DNA from: Clostridia bacterium
GTDB lineage: Bacteria; Bacillota_A; Clostridia; Oscillospirales; CAG-272
DNA: 5,083 nt
Direction of reading: 5' to 3'
Assembly: GCA_017652965.1 (NCBI GenBank)
Contig: JAGBZZ010000314.1
Coordinates: 1-5,083, forward strand
Part shown: piece by piece, positions 1 through 5,083 of the stretch
How the letters are laid out: each line of letters starts with the position of its first letter
Position numbering within the stretch: the first letter of the stretch is position 1
Notes under the pieces: model-generated
What the model was told of the DNA's origin: nothing
Seen by the model: the letters and a program-made list of their open reading frames with translations, nothing else
Database searches by the model: none
Position numbers and translations under genes: made by a program

Positions 1-719
1 ACAGATCCCCCCTGCGCCTTTCGGTGCGTTGCCTGCGCATCGACCACGCCCTGATGGTGACCATCATACGGCTTGGAATCCCCGTGGCGATCCAACATGC
101 GATCGTCAGCGTTTCGGCCATGCTTACCCAGTCTTACATTGCGGGCACAGACGGAAATCAGACCGCGGTGCTTGGCGGCTACGGGACCTTTACACGTACC
201 CTCAGCATTCTTTGCCAGCCTGCCGCCGTTGTGCAGGGGGCGGTAGCCGTCTTTGTGGGGCAGAACCTTGGTGCCGGGAACTTCACGCGGGTGCGCTCCG
301 GGACGCGCTGGGGTGTGATCCTGGCGACGGGCACGATGCTTCCCGTTTGCCTGGGAGTGACCTTCTTTTCGGAATACGTGCCGTATATCTTCACCTCGGA
401 TGCGGCGGTCGTGGCACACGCGGCCGAGCTTTTCCGGTATCTGACCCTCTTTTACCTGATCGAGGCGCTTTGCTATCCGTTGGTAGGTGCCGTGCGGGGG
501 CTGGGGCTGACTGCACAGCTTATGGCTCTGACGATGGCCACGCATATCGCCTTCCGTCAGGTGTACCTCTTTGTGATGGCAAACTACATCTCCAACAGCT
601 ATCTTCCCATCGTATTCTCAATTCCCGCCGGGATGGTCCTTTACGGGCTGTTGGCAACCGTCATCTATGCGCGCTGTATGCGGCGCTTTTCGCGGCAATA
701 CGGTATGCCGTCCGTCTGA
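1..719 (+). CDS. MATE-family multidrug/metabolite efflux transporter, C-terminal half (5' truncated by window)
   Basis: This is the C-terminal half of a MATE (NorM/DinF-like) inner-membrane antiporter. The family exports drugs or metabolites in exchange for Na+ or H+. The frame is open from base 3 to the TGA at 717-719 (238 codons). In-frame GTG and ATG codons near the left edge are probably internal, because the open frame continues to the window edge and a MATE protein is usually about 450 residues. About six hydrophobic segments match TM7-TM12, the second bundle. The stretch 'VFVGQNLGAGNFTRVRSGTR' at about bases 249-308 is the characteristic MATE signature (QN-GAGN-RV) after the second of these segments. 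A later 'GAVRGLGLTAQ' is the usual glycine-rich loop. The tail is short and basic, then the gene stops 66 bases before a strong terminator. Substrate specificity cannot be assigned. The family call is firm. Confidence 0.93.
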   Translation, partial: RSPLRLSVRCLRIDHALMVTIIRLGIPVAIQHAIVSVSAMLTQSYIAGTDGNQTAVLGGYGTFTRTLSILCQPAAVVQGAVAVFVGQNLGAGNFTRVRSGTRWGVILATGTMLPVCLGVTFFSEYVPYIFTSDAAVVAHAAELFRYLTLFYLIEALCYPLVGAVRGLGLTAQLMALTMATHIAFRQVYLFVMANYISNSYLPIVFSIPAGMVLYGLLATVIYARCMRRFSRQYGMPSV

Positions 720-724
720 GCCTT

Positions 725-828
725 TTTGCAAGAACGAATACTGTGTTGCTTTTTAGCAAGTCACACCTGTCGTTGATTTTTTCGGCCGCACCCTTGGGTG
801 CGGCTGTTTTTATTTCAGTTCTTGCAAA
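725..828. repeat. 11-bp perfect inverted repeat flanking the MATE terminator
   Basis: TTTGCAAGAAC at 725-735 is the exact reverse complement of GTTCTTGCAAA at 818-828. The arms lie on either side of the intrinsic terminator at 785-812. The right arm contains the proposed -35 hexamer (TTGCAA, 822-827) of the downstream promoter. Between the arms there is also a small hairpin: TTGCT (746-750) pairs with AGCAA (755-759), extended by TGTG (742-745) with CACA (762-765) across a two-base bulge. The repeat is seen directly. A role as operator or RNA stem is inference only. Confidence 0.5.
785..812 (+). terminator. Rho-independent terminator after the MATE gene
   Basis: GCCGCACCC (785-793) pairs perfectly with GGGTGCGGC (796-804). 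In practice this is an eight-pair GC-rich stem closed by a CTTG tetraloop, and it is followed by TGTTTTTA. It lies 66 bases past the MATE stop codon and just before the promoter of the next gene, so it should insulate the two. On the minus strand the hairpin is not directly followed by a T-run, so it looks one-directional. Confidence 0.9.
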
Positions 829-850
829 TTCTGATACGCTGTGGTATACT
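822..850 (+). promoter_or_regulatory. Sigma-A-type promoter for the SGNH lipoprotein gene
   Basis: The -35 hexamer is TTGCAA (822-827) and the -10 hexamer is TATACT (845-850), with a 17-bp spacer. A TG at 842-843 gives an extended -10 (TGGTATACT). Transcription would begin near A857, leaving a leader of about 62 bases. Spacing and sequence are near consensus, and the site lies just past a terminator and before a gene with a good ribosome binding site. Confidence 0.8.
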
Positions 851-865
851 TAGGATAGTTGCCAC

Positions 866-896
866 GGTACTCACGATGCCTTTCTCAGTGAGTATC
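866..896 (+). other. Leader hairpin in the 5' UTR of the lipoprotein mRNA
   Basis: GGTACTCAC (866-874) can pair with GTGAGTATC (888-896), giving nine pairs including one G-U, with a 13-base loop. It starts about nine bases after the predicted transcription start and ends 12 bases before the AGGAG ribosome binding site (909-913). It has no T-run, so it is not a terminator. It could stabilise the 5' end of the mRNA, bind a regulator as DNA, or be incidental. Confidence 0.5.
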
Positions 897-918
897 AATC
901 TTTATATCAGGAGTTTTT

Positions 919-3450
919 ATGAAAAAGATCATCGCGCTTCTTCTGCTTGCGCTACTCGCGCTTCTTTTGGCATCCTGCGGCACAACGCCCGAGGAAACCA
1001 CCACGCCCGCCCCTACGCCTAAACCGGCCTTGACCGTCACCTCCTGCACCGAGGTGTCCTACGCTGACGGTGTGCATACCTACCGCATCACCTTCTCGGA
1101 CGGCGCCACCGCCGACTTTGCGGTTTCGGACGGCGTGAACGGTTCCAGCCCGACCGTTGTGTCCTGTGAGCCTGTCGCCACGGTGAACAACGAAACCACC
1201 TGGCGCATCCTTTTCTCCGGTGGCGCTACTGCCGAATTCACGGTTAAGAACGGCACAACGCCCGAGGGGATCGACTGGGAGGGGCTGATGGAGCGCCTTG
1301 AGGCGATCAACGAGCTTCTGACGGTCGAGACGCCCGATATGACGGTTGGTAATTCTACGGTATCCGATCCTTCAAAGACGGTTGCCGGCACGTACAAAGC
1401 ACCGACTAACGTCTACATCACCGGGCGCGGCTTTCCCATCTCAAAGAGTGTGATGTTCGGTGAGGCGGACACGGTGCACGCCGTGCGTCTTAACGGCTTC
1501 AAGGTGTTTCACAGTGACGGCTCGCTCGTGACCTCGGGGGAGGTGACCATCGAGATCGAGATCCGCCGATATAGCGAAACGAAGCTTCCTTCCGATACCT
1601 TACCGGTGGGGCAAAGCGGCCTTGCCTACGTGACAACGGTTACGATGGATGGCGACCGCGGGTATATCGACCTGGATCTTACGATCCCGCGCTCGGATTT
1701 TGCCGATTTCGGCGATGACGAGCTCTTCTACATGAACATTTCCACCATCGGCGACCCCGATATCGGTTTGGCCTCGTCCAATAACACGAGCTTCCATTAT
1801 GAGACCGCCAATACCGCCGATTACCGCCTTCTCAAGGATGACGGATCCTTGGGGGCTTACTTCTATTTCGGATACAACGGAAACGGCAAAACCGAGGCCT
1901 TCAGCAACAGCTATTCGGTGACGGGCTCGGACGTCTTCTTCTGCACAGCCATGAAGAAGCAGACGGTGATCGATCTTTCCGGCCTTGCAGGCAACGGAAA
2001 TAACAGTAATGGAGGTGACGGCGCTATGCAAGCTCCCACGGCACACGACAATATCCTGCAGCTCCCCGAGCAGTACGACCTTGTTGTTGGCGATAACTTT
2101 GAGCTGTTTTACAGTGGCATCACGCTTTGCATCAACAGCGAGGTGTTTGACTACAAGCTTTCCTTCTCGGACGGTAAGAGCCGAGGGCACAACTACGCGA
2201 GAAAATACGTTTGGGAGCCGACCGCTGCGGACGTTGGCGTGCATAGTCTCTCGGTTGAGGTGCGCGACAATTACGGCACTATTGTGGATCGCGGCACGGT
2301 AAAGCTGAACGTTGTCAATAAGCCGGTTTCCCCCGAGGAGGAGCTGGTCTTCCTCTTTGTCGGTGCATCCAACAGTCAAGGCGGCATCTGGCAGCACGAG
2401 GTGATCCGCCGCTTGACCGACACCGGCACGAAGGTCATCGAAAAGTACGGTGACGGCAGCATCAAGGGCACGGTTACAGGCCCGAAGGGCGACGGCCTTA
2501 CCTATATCAAGACCATCGGTACGCTTAGCACGACCTTCGGTGATTCCGAGATCTTCTATGAGGGCTATGGCGGATGGACCTTCACCAGCTACAGCACGGC
2601 GAATATGAAGGACTACTTCATTTACATCAGCGGCGATTTCTCCTCGCTTACGCTTTCCCAGCATTCCTTCTACAAGGACACCAACGGGCAGATCTGGAAG
2701 CTGGAGCATATCGATAAAGCCAACAACCGCCTTAAGCTGATCGCCGTCAGCGGGGTTGGCGGTGGCCCCTCCACCTCCTGCAAGGGTCTCAACTGCTATG
2801 CCGATCCGACCACGGGCAAGGTGGTTATCCCCACCTCCGGCTCGCTGACGCTCTATAGCGGCGGCGAGAAGGATGCCAAGACGATCACCTATACCGCCAC
2901 CGCCAAGGCCGAGGGCAACCCCTTCTGGAATGCAAAAACAGGGAAGAACGACTTCCTGGCCTATGCGGAAAAGCACGGCGTGGATAAGATCGACGAGGTC
3001 TTTATCAACCTTGGCTGGAACAGCACGAACGGCTCTGCCGAGCAGCTCGTCCGTGAGGCAAAGGTGCTGATCGACAGCATTTTGGAAGCCTTCCCGGATT
3101 GCCATATCAACCTGGTTGGCCTGCCGATCGGCTCGCGTGACGGCTTTGGTGAAAACTACGGCGTAGCGTGGGACTTCTACGAAAAGACAAAGCTGATCTT
3201 TGAGTTCCAGGATGCTTTTATCGCGCTCACGCACGAGGATGGCTATGCCGGCTCGGTCTCCTTCATCAGCGTGGCGGGGCAGTTCGATGCCGAAAACTGC
3301 TATCTTACGACCACACGCCCGATCAACAATCGCGTTCCCACGACCGAAAAGGTGCAGAACAACGGCGTGCATCCCAACACAAGCGGTCATTATCAGCAGG
3401 CCGATGCGGTCTACAGACATATCGTGACACGCCTCCAGGGGGGAAGATAA
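919..3450 (+). CDS. Multidomain surface lipoprotein with C-terminal SGNH/GDSL hydrolase domain
   Basis: This 843-residue protein is probably an extracellular, membrane-anchored esterase or deacetylase. The start is fixed by AGGAG at 909-913, five bases before the ATG, and by a classic lipoprotein signal: MKK, a Leu/Ala core, and lipobox LASC with the lipidated Cys at residue 20. A Thr/Pro tether follows (21-37). Two related repeats occupy 40-72 and 80-112, then a short helix (about 119-135), an unrecognised beta-rich region (about 136-350), a Gly/Asn linker (355-368), and an Ig-like domain (about 378-467) with the W-P-A-DVG-H-L-V pattern. The SGNH hydrolase domain spans about 477-843. Block I is GASN (482-485) with nucleophile Ser484, block II is EGYGGW (548-553), block III is LGWNS (698-702) with Asn701, and block V is NGVHP (815-819) with His818. 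Asn815 sits where the catalytic Asp is usual. A beta-rich insertion (about 564-662) separates blocks II and III. The gene has its own promoter and terminator. Acetylated polysaccharide as substrate is inferred only. Confidence 0.9.
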   Translation: MKKIIALLLLALLALLLASCGTTPEETTTPAPTPKPALTVTSCTEVSYADGVHTYRITFSDGATADFAVSDGVNGSSPTVVSCEPVATVNNETTWRILFSGGATAEFTVKNGTTPEGIDWEGLMERLEAINELLTVETPDMTVGNSTVSDPSKTVAGTYKAPTNVYITGRGFPISKSVMFGEADTVHAVRLNGFKVFHSDGSLVTSGEVTIEIEIRRYSETKLPSDTLPVGQSGLAYVTTVTMDGDRGYIDLDLTIPRSDFADFGDDELFYMNISTIGDPDIGLASSNNTSFHYETANTADYRLLKDDGSLGAYFYFGYNGNGKTEAFSNSYSVTGSDVFFCTAMKKQTVIDLSGLAGNGNNSNGGDGAMQAPTAHDNILQLPEQYDLVVGDNFELFYSGITLCINSEVFDYKLSFSDGKSRGHNYARKYVWEPTAADVGVHSLSVEVRDNYGTIVDRGTVKLNVVNKPVSPEEELVFLFVGASNSQGGIWQHEVIRRLTDTGTKVIEKYGDGSIKGTVTGPKGDGLTYIKTIGTLSTTFGDSEIFYEGYGGWTFTSYSTANMKDYFIYISGDFSSLTLSQHSFYKDTNGQIWKLEHIDKANNRLKLIAVSGVGGGPSTSCKGLNCYADPTTGKVVIPTSGSLTLYSGGEKDAKTITYTATAKAEGNPFWNAKTGKNDFLAYAEKHGVDKIDEVFINLGWNSTNGSAEQLVREAKVLIDSILEAFPDCHINLVGLPIGSRDGFGENYGVAWDFYEKTKLIFEFQDAFIALTHEDGYAGSVSFISVAGQFDAENCYLTTTRPINNRVPTTEKVQNNGVHPNTSGHYQQADAVYRHIVTRLQGGR
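1036..1254 (+). repeat. Two tandem 33-residue 'ITFSDG-A-F-V--G' protein repeats
   Basis: Residues 40-72 and 80-112 of the lipoprotein align without gaps, with 16 of 33 positions identical and a period of 40 residues (120 bases). Conserved positions include V-S-C at the start, RI-F-GATA in the middle, and F-V--G at the end. Each copy carries one Cys (Cys43, Cys83). Similar 'ITFSDGTTTTFTVTNG' modules are familiar from surface proteins of gut Firmicutes. Here they sit directly after the membrane tether and probably act as a stalk or spacer. Confidence 0.75.
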
Positions 3451-3522
3451 TAAAAAGCTTCGCCTTGGCGGGGAGGTTGCACAAGGGGCGAACGATTCTG
3501 AAAAATGTGAAAAATAATTTCC

Positions 3523-3550
3523 CCGGGGCGCCTTGTGCGCCCCGGTTTTT
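3523..3550 (+). terminator. Rho-independent terminator after the SGNH lipoprotein gene
   Basis: CCGGGGCGC (3523-3531) pairs perfectly with GCGCCCCGG (3537-3545) around a CTTGT loop, and TTTTT (3546-3550) follows at once. It lies 72 bases past the stop codon at 3448-3450. The nine-pair, almost all G-C stem with an immediate T-run is a textbook intrinsic terminator. Confidence 0.93.
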
Positions 3551-3570
3551 ATTCAAGAGCGCCGCCCCGG

Positions 3571-3590
3571 AGCGCGTATGCGCTATTTTT
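3571..3590 (+). terminator. Possible second, weaker terminator hairpin
   Basis: AGCGC (3571-3575) pairs with GCGCT (3580-3584) around a GTAT loop and is followed by ATTTTT. The stem is only five pairs, so it would at best back up the strong terminator 20 bases upstream. A second AGCGC at 3558-3562 could compete for the same 3' arm. Confidence 0.4.
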
Positions 3591-3611
3591 GCGTTATTTT
3601 TGCCGATCACC

Positions 3612-3640
3612 TTGTATTTTCTTCTGTTTTGTGCTAAAAT
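3612..3640 (+). promoter_or_regulatory. Probable sigma-A-type promoter for metG
   Basis: The -10 hexamer is TAAAAT (3635-3640), preceded by TG at 3632-3633 (extended -10, TGCTAAAAT). A weak -35, TTGTAT (3612-3617), lies 17 bp upstream and matches consensus mainly in its TTG. Transcription would start near 3646-3647, giving a leader of about 65 bases. It sits in an AT-rich stretch after the terminators and before metG. No T-box motif (the AGGGTGG-type element) or SAM-riboswitch-like region is visible in this short leader. Confidence 0.6.
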
Positions 3641-3711
3641 AATTAGGTGTCCGTCTCTCGGCTCATTTCCGCAGGGCGGCACGACAATTTCTCTTTCATC
3701 AGGAGGCTTTT

Positions 3712-5083
3712 ATGGCAAACGAAAAGTTTTATATCACCACCGCAATTGCGTATTCCTCGCGCAAGCCGCACTTCGGCAATACCTACGAGGTCATTATGAC
3801 CGATGCCGTTGCCCGCTTTCAGCGTCAGATGGGACGCGACGTCTTCTTTCTGACGGGGACGGACGAGCATGGCCAGAAGATCGAAAACCTCGCCAAGGAG
3901 GCCGGCATCAGCCCGCAAAGCTACGTGGACGGTGTCTCGGGTGAGATCCGCCGTATCTGGGATCTCATGGGCGCGAGCTATGATAAGTTCATCCGCACGA
4001 CCGACGATTATCACGTCCGCTCGGTCGAGCATATCTTTAAAAAGCTTTACGACAAGGGTGACATCTACAAGGGGCACTATGAGGGCTGGTACTGCACGCC
4101 CTGCGAGTCCTTCTTTACCGATACCCAGGCCGCCGGCGGCATCTGCCCGGACTGCGGCCGCCCGGTTGAGAAGACCCGTGAGGAGGCCTACTTCTTCCGT
4201 ATGAGCAACTATGCCGATCGGCTGATGGCATATATCGACGAGCACGTCGAGTTCATCGAGCCCGAAAGCCGCAAGAAGGAAATGCTCAACAATTTCTTAA
4301 AGGCGGGGCTTCAGGATCTTTGCGTGTCGCGCTCCTCCTTCACCTGGGGGGTTCCCGTCCCCTTTGACAGCCGCCACGTGATCTACGTGTGGATCGATGC
4401 GCTTTCCAACTACATCACCGCCCTTGGCTATGACCCCGACAATGCCTGCCAGCCCGAGCTTTTCGAGAAGTACTGGCCGGCCGAGGTACACGTGATCGGC
4501 AAGGATATCCTGCGCTTCCATACCATCTATTGGCCGATCCTGCTGATGGCGCTTGATCTCCCCCTGCCGAAGAAGGTCTTTGGCCACCCGTGGTTCAATT
4601 CGGGCGCCGATAAGATGTCCAAATCCCGCGGCAACGTGATCTATGCCGACGAGCTGGCCGAGGACTTCGGCGTGGACGGCGTGCGCTATTTCGCCCTCTC
4701 CGAGATGCCCTACGCCGCCGACGGCAGCATCACGTACGAGAACGTCATTAACCGCTATAACACCGACCTTGCCAACAACCTCGGCAACCTTGTCAGCCGT
4801 ACCCACGCCATGACCAAAAAGTACTTTGAAGGCATCGTGCCCGCCCCCACCGCGCCCGAGGCGCTGGATGAGGAGCTGCGTGCCGCCGTGGCGGATGCCG
4901 TGCGGCAGTCGCGCGAGCTGATGGGGACCTTCCACATCGCCGATGCGCTGGAGGCGATCTTTACGATGCTTCGCCGCGCCAATAAGTATATCGACGAGAC
5001 CAGGCCCTGGGCACTGGCCAAGGACGAGACCAAGCGTGAGCGCCTCGGTACGGTTCTTTATAACCTCCTTGAGACCATCCGCT
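3712..5083 (+). CDS. metG: Methionyl-tRNA synthetase (3' truncated by window)
   Basis: This cytoplasmic class I aminoacyl-tRNA synthetase charges tRNA-Met with methionine using ATP. The start is set by a perfect AGGAGG (3701-3706), five bases before the ATG, and by the sequence MANEKFYITTAIAY, which matches the family's N terminus. The window shows 457 codons with no stop. The signatures are in order: the HIGH-type motif HFGN (20-23); GTDEHGQK (49-56); a single four-Cys zinc knuckle, C128-T-P-C131 and C145-P-D-C148; WIDALSNY in the catalytic core; KMSKS (301-305); NNLGNLVSR (355-363) opening the anticodon-binding helical domain; and RPW (431-433), where the Trp matches the anticodon-reading residue known in the family. 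About 180-200 further residues would be expected if the usual C-terminal tRNA-binding domain is present, but that part lies outside the window. It appears to be transcribed from its own promoter. The identification is very secure. Confidence 0.97.
   Translation, partial: MANEKFYITTAIAYSSRKPHFGNTYEVIMTDAVARFQRQMGRDVFFLTGTDEHGQKIENLAKEAGISPQSYVDGVSGEIRRIWDLMGASYDKFIRTTDDYHVRSVEHIFKKLYDKGDIYKGHYEGWYCTPCESFFTDTQAAGGICPDCGRPVEKTREEAYFFRMSNYADRLMAYIDEHVEFIEPESRKKEMLNNFLKAGLQDLCVSRSSFTWGVPVPFDSRHVIYVWIDALSNYITALGYDPDNACQPELFEKYWPAEVHVIGKDILRFHTIYWPILLMALDLPLPKKVFGHPWFNSGADKMSKSRGNVIYADELAEDFGVDGVRYFALSEMPYAADGSITYENVINRYNTDLANNLGNLVSRTHAMTKKYFEGIVPAPTAPEALDEELRAAVADAVRQSRELMGTFHIADALEAIFTMLRRANKYIDETRPWALAKDETKRERLGTVLYNLLETIR

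Noticed and set aside
777..782. T-run at 777-782 after the small hairpin 742-765, considered as another terminator
   Set aside because: The T-run starts 12 bases after the hairpin ends, too far for a standard intrinsic terminator, and the stem is AT-rich.
29..853. A 274-codon plus-strand open frame overlapping the MATE gene
   Set aside because: It is a frame-shifted shadow. Its translation is rich in Arg, Cys and Gly with no membrane pattern, and it runs through the terminator at 785-812 and into the next promoter.
798..1022. A 74-codon plus-strand open frame starting in the terminator hairpin
   Set aside because: It has no ribosome binding site, begins inside a terminator, and overlaps the lipoprotein start in another frame.
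1600..3420. A 606-codon open frame on the minus strand opposite the lipoprotein gene
   Set aside because: It is exactly codon-registered with the sense gene, so it stays open only because the sense gene uses no TTA, CTA or TCA codons here. The sense product has a lipobox, ribosome binding site and SGNH motifs; the antisense product resembles no protein I know.
3451..3711. Possible T-box or SAM riboswitch upstream of metG
   Set aside because: The hairpins before 3590 are terminators after the lipoprotein gene. The leader after the predicted start is only about 65 bases, with no T-box consensus or S-box-like core.
3465..3944. A 159-codon plus-strand open frame crossing the terminators into metG
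   Set aside because: It has no plausible ribosome binding site, spans the terminators and promoter, and overlaps metG out of frame.
3643..4935. Minus-strand open frames opposite metG (3643-4245 and 4297-4935)
   Set aside because: Both are in the same codon-complement register as metG and reflect its codon bias. The break between them includes a single TTA leucine codon of metG at 4297-4299. metG is certain from its motifs.

Overview
The window holds three genes on the + strand, each with its own signals: the 3' end of a MATE-family efflux transporter gene, a complete 843-codon gene for a multidomain cell-surface SGNH/GDSL hydrolase lipoprotein, and the 5' two thirds of a methionyl-tRNA synthetase gene (metG) that runs off the right edge. 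The GC-rich coding sequence, AGGAG/AGGAGG ribosome binding sites, sigma-A-type promoters with extended -10 boxes, compact hairpin-plus-T-run terminators, a lipobox protein and a MetRS of the 'KPHxGN' type all fit a Gram-positive, Clostridia-like bacterium, probably gut-associated. That placement is an inference from sequence character, not from a marker search.

Layout: 1-719 MATE transporter C-terminal half; 720-918 a gap with a strong intrinsic terminator (785-812), an 11-bp inverted repeat flanking it, and a near-consensus promoter (822-850) with a short leader hairpin; 919-3450 the lipoprotein; 3451-3711 a gap with one strong and one weaker terminator-like hairpin and a probable metG promoter (3612-3640); 3712-5083 metG, truncated by the window. 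The terminators and promoters suggest three separate transcription units rather than one operon, and nothing shows that the three products work together.

The lipoprotein is the least ordinary element. It has a Type II signal peptide, a Thr/Pro tether, two 33-residue 'ITFSDG'-like repeats, a ~210-residue beta-rich region I do not recognise, an Ig-like domain, and an SGNH hydrolase domain. The hydrolase has a large insertion between catalytic blocks II and III and an Asn where the block V Asp normally sits. It is probably a surface-anchored esterase or deacetylase acting on polysaccharide, but the substrate cannot be read from the sequence. I found no mobile element, CRISPR array, RNA gene or defence-like system.
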